Origin: Clostridium manihotivorum
GTDB lineage: Bacteria; Bacillota; Clostridia; Clostridiales; Clostridiaceae
Assembly: GCF_004015185.1 (NCBI RefSeq)
Contig: NZ_CP025746.1
Span: 6,217,776-6,281,775, forward strand
Length of the DNA stretch: 64,000 bases
Direction of reading: 5' to 3'
Shown here: positions 20,169 through 27,782 of the stretch, piece after piece
How positions within the stretch are numbered: the first letter of the stretch is position 1
Layout: every line of letters begins with the position of its first letter
Notes under the pieces: generated by a model
The model's database searches: none
The model's input: only the letters and a program-made list of their open reading frames with translations
What the model was told of the DNA's origin: nothing
Program-made: the position numbers and the translations under genes

Positions 20169-21023
20169 TTACAACTTATATGAGCTATTATACATACAAT
20201 GTTTATATATGAGATAAAAACTAATTGATAAACATAGCACTTCTACCAAAAGTGGTATATCTTTAGATTGCCACTTCCAATTAACAGTTCTAGATGCCAA
20301 TTGCTCATAATTCCACAAATAGCTATTTGCTCTTACCTCAACACTGTAGTATGGGTAAGACATTACATTATTAAGCTTTAATTCATCTTTTACATACTTT
20401 GGATAGTAATAAAAGGTCATCAATGAGTTACTTGAATACTTGTTTACTATAGTATTATCTTTCAGCAAAAGTATCATCGAGAGAAATGATTTCTTAGTTA
20501 TATTTTTACCTTTACATATTATATTTACTTCTAACAATATATTACTATCTCCAGTCCTTATTGCATCAATGATATCTTTCGAACCTATATAATCTCTCCT
20601 CTTATCTACTATATTTATGTCTATTCTAGAAAACTGATCTATACTCTTGCTTATAACTGGTTCAAGTTCCTCATTAATATAATTAGCTGCATCTGCGTAT
20701 ATATTAACTTGACTTGTGTTGTCCTTATATTCGTCAGTAATGATCTTAAATTCTGGATCATCATCAATAATTATATGGAACTTTTTGAACCTATTTAAAC
20801 TAGAATATATTGCAATATTATATTTGCCATAATTATATTCAATGTCTCCAATTTCAAATCCCTCACTTGGATAGCTTACTCTTAGATATTCTCTTGCTAC
20901 TTTTTTAATCTTCTGCTGCTCAAAAAAGTTTGTTTTCTCACTATAGCTATACAAACAAACACTAATAATCAAATATATCAAAGCCGTAATAACTAATATT
21001 AGATAAAATCTTTTGTTATCCAT
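20169..21023 (-). CDS. Bitopic membrane protein of unknown function (284 aa)
   Basis: One hydrophobic segment near the N-terminus (residues 7-26) and one near the C-terminus (about 258-273) flank a roughly 230-residue outside domain rich in Tyr, Asn, Ile and Lys. The segment order suggests both ends inside the cell and the domain at the cell surface. The ATG follows AAGGAG. It lies just upstream of the VanZ-like gene on the same strand with a gap of about 57 nt, so co-transcription is likely. I do not recognise the domain. There is no lipobox, catalytic motif or cysteine pair that would suggest an enzyme. Confidence 0.65.
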   Translation of the reverse strand: MDNKRFYLILVITALIYLIISVCLYSYSEKTNFFEQQKIKKVAREYLRVSYPSEGFEIGDIEYNYGKYNIAIYSSLNRFKKFHIIIDDDPEFKIITDEYKDNTSQVNIYADAANYINEELEPVISKSIDQFSRIDINIVDKRRDYIGSKDIIDAIRTGDSNILLEVNIICKGKNITKKSFLSMILLLKDNTIVNKYSSNSLMTFYYYPKYVKDELKLNNVMSYPYYSVEVRANSYLWNYEQLASRTVNWKWQSKDIPLLVEVLCLSISFYLIYKHCMYNSSYKL

Positions 21024-21156
21024 ATTTAACTCCTTATTAATTAGTGAGGTAATAAAATCCTACCTAATAAGGAATATATTATAACTAACATCTAAACGTT
21101 ACATATTTAAATTATTATAATTATTTATTTCTTAATCTTTTATTTTAGGCTATTTT

Positions 21157-21258
21157 ATAGGGAACCAACTTCAACTATTAATTTATATATGCCCGATAAT
21201 CTCCAGAAGCTGGTATTATCGAACATACATAAATTAAGTTTTCGTAAAGGATACCTAT
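21157..21258. repeat. Palindromic repeat family A, copy A2
   Basis: This 102-nt element has ends ATAGGGAACC / GGATACCTAT and the inner arms AACTTCAACTATTAATTTAT and ATAAATTAAGTT. A central hairpin CGATAAT..CCAG-CTT..ATTATCG is better preserved than in A1. It lies between the glgA2 stop codon and the unknown membrane gene. Confidence 0.75.
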
Positions 21259-21288
21259 ATAAACACGGTAATTTAATAGATACTTATT

Positions 21289-22722
21289 CTAAATTAGTTT
21301 TTCATATAACCTTCTATATTTATAAGAAGATACCTTCCAGCTATTATCTTTACTCATTATTCTAGCACATAGCTTTTTCCATAAGACTTTGTCGCTATTA
21401 AATATATCTACTGCTCTCTTTATTACGTTATAAAATTCTAATGCATCATACCCTTTAAATGTAAAGCCATCACCTTCACCAGTATATTCGCTATAATCCA
21501 TAACGGTATCTTTAAGCCCACCTGTAGATCTTACAATTGGAACCGTCCCATATCTCATAGCAATGAGCTGACTTAACCCACAAGGCTCAAATTTTGACGG
21601 CATCAAAAACATATCTGACGCCGAATATATTCTTTTAGACAAAGTTTCATTAAATTCTATTATAGCTCTAAACTTGTTAGCATATTTCTTTGAAAAATAC
21701 TTTAAGTCTTGTTCGTAGTGATCCTCTCCAGTGCCAATTATTATAAGCTGAATATCCAACTCCATAAGTTGTCCCACAATACCTTCTAATAGTCCTACTC
21801 CTTTTTGATCTGTAAGTCTAGTTATCATAGATATAACCGGAATATCCTGATCAACCTTAAAACCAAGCTCTTCTTGAACTTTTAGTTTATTCTTATACTT
21901 ATTATCTAAGTTATACAAGTCATAATTAAAATATAGCTCCTTGTCTGTAGCAGGATTAAAAACCTCGTAATCTATACCATTTTGTATGCCACTCAATAAT
22001 TGTTTTCTTTTCTCTAAAATATAATTAAGTCCATATCCTAATTCAGGTTGCCTTATTTCTTCTGAGTAAGTCTTACTAACAGTAGTTATCCTATCGGCAG
22101 TAAGTATAGCCCACTTCATAAAAGATATTCCTTCATAATATTTTAATGTTGTGTCGGTAAAGTACTTATTTTCGTCCAATCCCAACATCCATAGTATGTC
22201 TTTCCCGTAAATCCCCTGATATAAAATGTTATGAATTGTAAATATAGTCCTAATATTATCGTAAATTGTATTTCCTAGGTAATAAATACTTTTTAGAGGT
22301 ATTACTAAGGCTGAATGCCAGTCATTACAATGCACTATATCAGGTTTAAAATCCCCCATATATTTTATACCTTCTAACACTGCTTTTGAAAAGAATATAA
22401 ACCTCTCATGATCGTCATGGTAACCATAGGCATTAGCCCTATAAAAATAAAAGGGGTTATCAATAAAATAATATTGTACACCTTCTGATTTTATAGTAAA
22501 CAGATTACAATCTACTGTCTTCCAGCCTATATAAGTTGTGAAGTTAGCTATCTTCTTCATTTTTCTCTTTATTTTTTTCGGAAATTTATACTTAGGCATT
22601 ATTACTCTTATATCCACACCAATTTCAATCAGGTTCTTCGGGAGAGCATAAGAAACGTCTCCCAACCCCCCCACCTTCATTAAAGGATATGCTTCTGCGG
22701 TTACAAACAAAACTTCCATCAA
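21289..22722 (-). CDS. glgA: Glycogen synthase (second copy in the window)
   Basis: ADP-glucose-dependent starch/glycogen synthase of the GT5 family, adding alpha-1,4-glucosyl units. The 477 residues are full length. The N-terminal ADP-glucose loop reads KVGGLGDVSYALP (residues 16-28), the middle has HNILYQG, and the C-terminal lobe has PSKFEPCGLSQLIAMRYG. The first loop differs from the usual KTGGL by Val. It follows glgC-glgD on the same strand, but a terminator and a 252-nt gap separate it from glgD, so it may have its own promoter. The other glgA at 32461 is nearer the consensus. The two are paralogues, not a recent duplication, judging by extensive differences. Confidence 0.9.
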   Translation of the reverse strand: MMEVLFVTAEAYPLMKVGGLGDVSYALPKNLIEIGVDIRVIMPKYKFPKKIKRKMKKIANFTTYIGWKTVDCNLFTIKSEGVQYYFIDNPFYFYRANAYGYHDDHERFIFFSKAVLEGIKYMGDFKPDIVHCNDWHSALVIPLKSIYYLGNTIYDNIRTIFTIHNILYQGIYGKDILWMLGLDENKYFTDTTLKYYEGISFMKWAILTADRITTVSKTYSEEIRQPELGYGLNYILEKRKQLLSGIQNGIDYEVFNPATDKELYFNYDLYNLDNKYKNKLKVQEELGFKVDQDIPVISMITRLTDQKGVGLLEGIVGQLMELDIQLIIIGTGEDHYEQDLKYFSKKYANKFRAIIEFNETLSKRIYSASDMFLMPSKFEPCGLSQLIAMRYGTVPIVRSTGGLKDTVMDYSEYTGEGDGFTFKGYDALEFYNVIKRAVDIFNSDKVLWKKLCARIMSKDNSWKVSSYKYRRLYEKLI

Positions 22723-22881
22723 TCTACTCCTTATGCATCTATATATGCATATATTCCTCTTTTACTTACATTGCTTTATATACAGACGTATTTGTTAAAA
22801 TAAATTATATATTAATAGTATAATTCTAAATAATTTCAATTAAAATACAATAAATCAAATTATTATCTATAAGCTTCGTTG

Positions 22882-22899
22882 TTTAAGTGATCACTTAAA
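22882..22899. promoter_or_regulatory. Perfect 18-bp palindrome upstream of glgA2
   Basis: TTTAAGTGATCACTTAAA is perfectly symmetrical. It lies between the glgD terminator and the glgA2 start, about 160 nt before the ATG. Its form suggests an operator for a dimeric regulator, but I cannot name the regulator. Confidence 0.35.
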
Positions 22900-22913
22900 A
22901 TTTTTCAGATTAA

Positions 22914-22951
22914 AAATAGCTTAGATCCAAACTTGTGATCCAAGCTATTTT
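22914..22951 (-). terminator. Terminator after glgD
   Basis: AAAATAGCTT-GATC pairs with GATC-AAGCTATTTT, 24 nt past the glgD stop codon. It separates glgC-glgD from glgA2. Confidence 0.75.
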
Positions 22952-22974
22952 CATATTTTATATAAATTTATTAT

Positions 22975-24081
22975 TTATAATATACTTTGTTTCTCTAATA
23001 CCAATGGAAAGCTTTCAGGGCCTCTAAGATCCTGTGCCTTTGGTATATAAGCCCCTTTATCTGCAATAATATTGGTAAGTCTAGCATTAGGTCCTATTAT
23101 ACAATTTTGAAGTATAATACAGTCCTTTACATAGGCTCCTTTATTGATATTCACTCTTCTTGAAATTATACAGTTCTCAATGTGTCCTTCTATATAGCAG
23201 CCATTAGCTATGATTGAGTTTGTTACTTGACTCTCCTTAGTATACTTTGTAGGGCTTTCATCTTTTGATTTTGTATATATAGGACCATTATCATAGAATA
23301 ATTCAGTATTTACTCTTACATTCAATAAGTCCATGTTAGCTTTATAATATGATTGAAGCGAATTAACGCAGCTTAAGTACCCAGTAAATTCATATGAATA
23401 TACCTTTAATTTATCTAAACTCTTATATATACTCTTCTTTAACTTAGTATTTCTTCCGGTTCGTATACTATCGTATATTAGCTCTATAAATAAATCTTTT
23501 CTTAGAAGAAACATTTCCATACATATATTAGCCTCTTTTGCACAACCTATATTCTCTCCAACACTTTCAACTCTACCATATTCATTAATATTTAATACAT
23601 CACAGTCAATAAAACACTTATCTGCAGTATTAACCTTTTTATATACAACTGTTATATCATTATTGCTTTTCTCATGAAAATTCATAATTTCTCTAAAATT
23701 AATATTGCATATCATATAGGATGGTGCCAATATGACATACTCTTGCTTAGAATACTTGAAAAATTCAAGATTGTCTGCAAAATTATGAACATCATCATAA
23801 ATAGGATCATCATCTCCGAAATTAAACACTCTTAGCCCATTTCTCTTCCTATGCAAATCCCATGGTCTACCATTACTTATATGATCTATTAATGATCTAG
23901 ATTTATTTTTAGTAAATATACCTATATTCTCAATACCCGAATTAGTCATATTGGACAATATAAAATCAATTATTCTATATCTTCCTGCAAAAGGTATAGA
24001 AGCCAACGGCCTTGTTCTAGTAAGTTCTGTTATTCTGCTATCATTTTCGTCTAAGTTAATTATACCTAAATAATTTTTCAA
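22975..24081 (-). CDS. glgD: GlgD, ADP-glucose pyrophosphorylase-like regulatory subunit
   Basis: This 368-residue nucleotidyltransferase-fold protein has a C-terminal left-handed beta-helix of hexapeptide repeats (about residues 280-350). It resembles GlgC but has lost catalytic positions: the GlgC loop GGQGSRL is here LDENDSRITELTR. It is therefore the non-catalytic partner that modulates GlgC, as known in Firmicutes. It starts 19 nt after glgC on the same strand, which fits a hetero-oligomeric enzyme. Pairing of GlgC with GlgD supports the Firmicute assignment of the window. Confidence 0.92.
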   Translation of the reverse strand: MKNYLGIINLDENDSRITELTRTRPLASIPFAGRYRIIDFILSNMTNSGIENIGIFTKNKSRSLIDHISNGRPWDLHRKRNGLRVFNFGDDDPIYDDVHNFADNLEFFKYSKQEYVILAPSYMICNINFREIMNFHEKSNNDITVVYKKVNTADKCFIDCDVLNINEYGRVESVGENIGCAKEANICMEMFLLRKDLFIELIYDSIRTGRNTKLKKSIYKSLDKLKVYSYEFTGYLSCVNSLQSYYKANMDLLNVRVNTELFYDNGPIYTKSKDESPTKYTKESQVTNSIIANGCYIEGHIENCIISRRVNINKGAYVKDCIILQNCIIGPNARLTNIIADKGAYIPKAQDLRGPESFPLVLEKQSIL

Positions 24082-24100
24082 ATTGTGTGCCTCCTTTATG

Positions 24101-25249
24101 CTACCCTTCTATAATAGTTCCGCTTTTTAAGTCTTCTTTTGCCGGTATTACTGTTATTGACTTGCCATTACCTATCTTACATTCTTTTCTTATTGCTACT
24201 CCGCCACCTACAATAGCTTTATTCACAAGAACATTTTCTCCGATCTTAGTATTTGGCATTATTACAGAATCCTTTATCACGGAATTTTTACCTACTACAA
24301 CCCCTGGAAATAATACTGAGTTTTGCACTTCCCCATGAATTATGCATCCCTCAACAATTAAAGAAGATTTTACTGAAGCAGTTTGTCCTATATATTGAGC
24401 CGGCCTTCCTGGGTTTACAGAATAAATTCTCCACTCATCATCATAGAGATTAAGTTCGTTATTATCTTTTAATAAATCCATATTAGCTTCCCAAAGGCTA
24501 TCTATAGTACCAACATCCTTCCAATAGCCTTTAAATGGATATGCCACTAACCTTTTACCTTCACTAAGCATATTAGGAATTATATTTTTACCAAAATCAT
24601 TAACAGAGCCTTTGTCAGCTTCATCCTCTCTTAAAAACTTTTTAAGAGTTTTCCAGTTAAAAATATATATCCCCATAGATGCCTTTGTACTTTTAGGCTT
24701 AGCTGGCTTTTCTTCAAATTCATATATTGATAAATCCTCTCTAGTATTCATAATTCCAAATCTAGAGGCTTCGGTTAATGAAACGTCAATAACAGCAATT
24801 GTTGCATCCGCCTCTTTCTGCTTATGGAAATCAAGCATCTTTTCATAATCCATTTTATATATGTGATCACCAGATAAAATCAAAACATACTCTGGTTCAT
24901 ATCCATCTATAAAGGGTATATTCTGATATATAGCGTTAGCAGTTCCTTTATACCAGTTTCCTCCTCTTTCTTCCTGATAAGGCGGAAGTATTGCTACTCC
25001 TCCATCTCTTCTATCTAAATCCCAAGGGCTCCCTATTCCTATATGAGAATTAAGTTCAAGAGGTTGATACTGTGTTAATACCCCAACTGTGTATATGCCT
25101 GAATTTGCACAATTACTTAAAGCAAAATCTATTATTCTATATTTTCCTCCAAATGGAACTGCTGGCTTTGCTAGTTTCTTAGTCAATACCCCTAATCTCG
25201 ATCCTTGTCCACCAGCAAGTATTAAAGCTATAATCTCCTTTTTTACCAT
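24101..25249 (-). CDS. glgC: Glucose-1-phosphate adenylyltransferase
   Basis: Makes ADP-glucose from glucose-1-phosphate and ATP, the committed step of bacterial glycogen synthesis. The 382 residues carry the nucleotide loop ILAGGQGSRLGVLT (residues 10-23), the AKPAVPFGGKYRIIDFALSN substrate segment, GTANAIYQN and the LSGDHIYKMDY metal site. The hexapeptide-repeat domain is at the end. It is first gene of glgC-glgD, with a good promoter at 25325-25353. The GGAGAGG ribosome binding site lies 5-6 nt before the ATG. Confidence 0.95.
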   Translation of the reverse strand: MVKKEIIALILAGGQGSRLGVLTKKLAKPAVPFGGKYRIIDFALSNCANSGIYTVGVLTQYQPLELNSHIGIGSPWDLDRRDGGVAILPPYQEERGGNWYKGTANAIYQNIPFIDGYEPEYVLILSGDHIYKMDYEKMLDFHKQKEADATIAVIDVSLTEASRFGIMNTREDLSIYEFEEKPAKPKSTKASMGIYIFNWKTLKKFLREDEADKGSVNDFGKNIIPNMLSEGKRLVAYPFKGYWKDVGTIDSLWEANMDLLKDNNELNLYDDEWRIYSVNPGRPAQYIGQTASVKSSLIVEGCIIHGEVQNSVLFPGVVVGKNSVIKDSVIMPNTKIGENVLVNKAIVGGGVAIRKECKIGNGKSITVIPAKEDLKSGTIIEG

Positions 25250-25324
25250 TTTAACCTCTCCCTTCGTTTTTCATAACCCAATACTATACCTAAACCATTT
25301 TACATATTTTGTAATTACTTATTT

Positions 25325-25353
25325 ATTATACCAATTACTTTTTACCCCTTCAA
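25325..25353 (-). promoter_or_regulatory. Promoter of glgC-glgD
   Basis: On the minus strand TTGAAG (25348-25353) and TATAAT (25325-25330) are 17 nt apart, about 75 nt before the glgC start codon. No operator or riboswitch is evident in the leader. Confidence 0.7.
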
Positions 25354-25460
25354 TGTCGCTAATCCTATATTTCAAGATGTAAACGTGCCCTAAATAAATT
25401 TTTATTTATATTCATATATAAAGCTTGCACTATATATAAAATATCTATTACAAACATAAA

Positions 25461-25492
25461 TGCCTGCTGCATTTAATACAGGCATTTTTGAA
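25461..25492. terminator. Terminator after the zinc-ribbon gene
   Basis: AAATGCCTG and CAGGCATTT pair around a 12-nt loop, just past the stop codon of the minus-strand zinc-ribbon gene. The stronger T-run is on the plus strand, so direction is uncertain. Confidence 0.5.
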
Positions 25493-25502
25493 TAAATAAT
25501 TT

Positions 25503-25940
25503 CTACTCTGACATAAACTTAGTTATATAGGCAAGAGATTCTTCTAACAGCTCTTGGCTCCCCTGAAGTCCTTGTATCTTATCCTCTAGATTTGATGCTC
25601 TTTGGTCTAACCTATATATCATATCCTTAATATCATTCAATAATTTACCGTTATAAGAAACTTGATTTCCATCAGTGTCTATATATACTTTCTCTGGAGG
25701 GTTTCCGCACTTAGTGCATTTAGCATATATGCCTTCTTTTTCTGTATCCTTAAATATCTTAAAAGTATCGTTGTCACAGTAAGAACAGTTAGAAATCATG
25801 GTAAAGTCATAATAACTTATATCAAAACTATATGTTGCTCCACATTCCTTACATATTATATTTAAATTGTTATCCTCTGCATTTATATAAAAACTATTTC
25901 CATTGCACCCTTCTTTCTCACATACAACAGTTCTAATCAT
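25503..25940 (-). CDS. Zinc-ribbon protein of unknown function (145 aa)
   Basis: A small soluble protein with four cysteine pairs in the first 85 residues: CEKEGC near residue 7, CKEC near 31, CSYC near 54 and CTKC near 75. This makes two zinc ribbons. A predicted helical, coiled-coil-like tail follows (about residues 105-145). The frame could begin at an upstream GTG, but that GTG belongs to the GGAGGTG ribosome binding site, so I take the ATG at 25938-25940. It lies divergent to dinB, whose leader contains a LexA box. Zinc ribbons of this sort often bind nucleic acid or mediate protein contacts; no function can be assigned. Confidence 0.7.
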   Translation of the reverse strand: MIRTVVCEKEGCNGNSFYINAEDNNLNIICKECGATYSFDISYYDFTMISNCSYCDNDTFKIFKDTEKEGIYAKCTKCGNPPEKVYIDTDGNQVSYNGKLLNDIKDMIYRLDQRASNLEDKIQGLQGSQELLEESLAYITKFMSE

Positions 25941-26025
25941 AATAATCACCTCCCATAAAAATTAATATGCTCTTATATAGGAAAAAATTCATATAAGGAA
26001 TAATAAATATTTTTTATTTACTACA

Positions 26026-26037
26026 GAACACATGTTC
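26026..26037. promoter_or_regulatory. LexA (SOS) box upstream of dinB
   Basis: GAAC-ACAT-GTTC is a perfect match to the Gram-positive GAAC-N4-GTTC LexA operator, about 80 nt before dinB. It implies DNA-damage induction of the polymerase gene and could also touch the divergent zinc-ribbon gene. Confidence 0.75.
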
Positions 26038-26118
26038 TATATAATTAAATTATGGATATAATATGAATATATTAAAAATTACCGAACAAAGTTTTATATT
26101 CTTTAGGGAGAAATGTAT

Positions 26119-27372
26119 ATGACAAAGAGAAGACTAATACTTCATATCGATGTAAATTCTGCTTACTTATCCTGGGATGCATGTTATAGACTTCAACATG
26201 GTGAGAAACTAGACCTTAGAGAAGTTCCATCTGCAGTAGGAGGAAATCCAAAGAATAGACATGGTATAATACTTGCAAAGTCTATACCTGCTAAAAAATA
26301 TAATATAACTACAGGAGAAACCTTATACTCTGCATTAAAGAAATGTCCTGATCTAGTAGTAGTCCCTCCAAGATACGACTTGTATATGAGATGTAGTAAT
26401 GCAATGGTAGATATACTAAAAGAGTATAGCTCTTCTGTGCAAAGATTTTCTATAGATGAGTGCTTTCTTGACTTGACTTATAGTAACTCAAATATAAGTG
26501 ATATTGAATTGGCAAAACAAATAAAAACTAGAATCAGAGATACTCTAGGCTTTACTGTTAACATCGGAATCTCTACCAATAAACTTTTAGCCAAAATGGC
26601 ATCAGACTTCGAAAAACCAGACAAGGTTCATACTCTTTATCCAGAGGAAATACAAGAAAAGATGTGGCCATTACCAGTAGAAGACTTATTCATGGTAGGT
26701 CGCTCTACCGCTCCAAAACTTAGAGCTCTAAACATCAACTCCATAGGAGATCTTGCAAACTATAACCTAGAAATACTAAGATATGAGTTTAAAAGTTTTG
26801 GTAAGACTCTTTGGAATTATGCAAACGGCATAGAAAACTCTTCTGTACTTTCTGAGAGTCATACAACAATGAAAAGCCTAGGAAACAGTACAACAATACC
26901 TTATGATATAAAGTGTAAAGAGGAGGCTTATAAGATAATACTTTCTTTAGTGGAAACTGTATCTCTAAGACTTAGAAATTCAGAAAATCTATGTTCTGTA
27001 GTATCCTTAAATATAAAAAATACTAGCTTTATGAGTTATTCTAAACAAATAAAGTTATTTACCCCTGTAGATTCCACAATGAAAATATTTGATACCTGCT
27101 GCCAGCTTCTAGATAAGCTTTGGATTGGTGAACCAATAAGACACATAGGCGTCCACGTGTCTGATTTAAGGTCTAATAGCGCGTATCAAATTTCCTTCTT
27201 TGATGAAGAACAAGTGGAGAAATCTAAAAATTTAGATAAAGCCATAGATGGAATTAGAGAGAGGTTTGGTGACTATTCTATAGTTAGAGGAGTCTTTGTA
27301 AACTCTGGAGTTAAACCCTTAAGTGGCGGTGTAGGTGAAGATGAGTATACCTTTATGTCTAGTATTTTATAA
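26119..27372 (+). CDS. dinB: Y-family DNA polymerase IV-type translesion polymerase
   Basis: This error-prone polymerase bypasses damaged template bases. It has 417 residues. The palm starts with HIDVNSAYLSWDA, where D and the following acidic DE pair of SIDECFLDLT (near residue 113) are the metal ligands. The steric gate is an aromatic Tyr in the NSAYLSW segment. A helix-hairpin-helix thumb follows, then the little finger. An ATG at 26113 lies only 2 nt from the GGGAG ribosome binding site, so I prefer the ATG at 26119. No sliding-clamp peptide could be identified with certainty at the C-terminus. The LexA box upstream makes it an SOS gene. Confidence 0.92.
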   Translation: MTKRRLILHIDVNSAYLSWDACYRLQHGEKLDLREVPSAVGGNPKNRHGIILAKSIPAKKYNITTGETLYSALKKCPDLVVVPPRYDLYMRCSNAMVDILKEYSSSVQRFSIDECFLDLTYSNSNISDIELAKQIKTRIRDTLGFTVNIGISTNKLLAKMASDFEKPDKVHTLYPEEIQEKMWPLPVEDLFMVGRSTAPKLRALNINSIGDLANYNLEILRYEFKSFGKTLWNYANGIENSSVLSESHTTMKSLGNSTTIPYDIKCKEEAYKIILSLVETVSLRLRNSENLCSVVSLNIKNTSFMSYSKQIKLFTPVDSTMKIFDTCCQLLDKLWIGEPIRHIGVHVSDLRSNSAYQISFFDEEQVEKSKNLDKAIDGIRERFGDYSIVRGVFVNSGVKPLSGGVGEDEYTFMSSIL

Positions 27373-27385
27373 TTGCCTTAACAGT

Positions 27386-27412
27386 AAAAAAGTCGCTGAA
27401 GCGACTTTTTTT
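27386..27412 (+). terminator. Terminator of dinB (start of repeat C2)
   Basis: AAAAAAGTCGC-TGAA-GCGACTTTTTTT is a compact hairpin with a U-run, 14 nt past the dinB stop. Confidence 0.9.
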
Positions 27413-27537
27413 CTCATCTGCCTTTTCTGAACGTATATGAAGAAATTCTGGCAGGCGACATATTATTTCTTTTTACTCTTTATTTTAATAGCCTCCTTAA
27501 TATACTTAAGATTTATAAAAAGTGAATGACTAAATAA
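27413..27537. repeat. Repeat family C, copy C2
   Basis: The order ATCTGCCTTTTCTGAACGTATATGA, then TCTGGCAGGCGA, then an AT-rich TTTTTACTnTTTATTnTAA tail is shared with 52957-53100. The CTGCC/GGCAG pair forms a second hairpin after the terminator. The unit is non-coding. Confidence 0.65.
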
Positions 27538-27539
27538 AG

Positions 27540-27780
27540 AGTAAAACTGTACTGTTCGAACGTAGTGAGTTTATAGTTTTAGCCAAAGATGTATCACTTC
27601 AATCCTTAAACTATTTTCAAAACTCTGCTGGATTCTGAGTAGAGAATTTGAAAATATAAAATCATTATGAAGTGATACATCGGTGGAATATGACAAAATC
27701 ATATTAATTCTTTGCGCAAGCTCATCTAAGCATCGGATGACTGACCCGTTAATTTGAACACAGTACTTTAACAGAGCCTA
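27540..27780. repeat. Repeat family B, copy B3, with nested element D1
   Basis: The right two-thirds match B2 almost base for base (TTCGAACGTAGTGAG, GGAATATGACAAAATCATATT, GCATCGGATGACTGACC, ACAGAGCCTA). The left arm is missing or replaced. Between the TTTTAGCC and GGAATATG of B2 this copy carries an extra hairpin of about 98 nt (element D1). The element ends 2 nt before the GH13 stop codon. Confidence 0.75.
27588..27683. repeat. Palindromic element D1 inserted in repeat B3
   Basis: GATGTATCACTTCA at the left is matched by TGAAGTGATACATC at the right, a perfect 14-bp terminal inverted repeat. An inner ATTTTCAAA/TTTGAAAAT pair folds the middle. B2 lacks this block at the same point, so it looks like an insertion. 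A related shorter palindrome is at 49028-49083. Confidence 0.65.
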
Positions 27781-27782
27781 AA

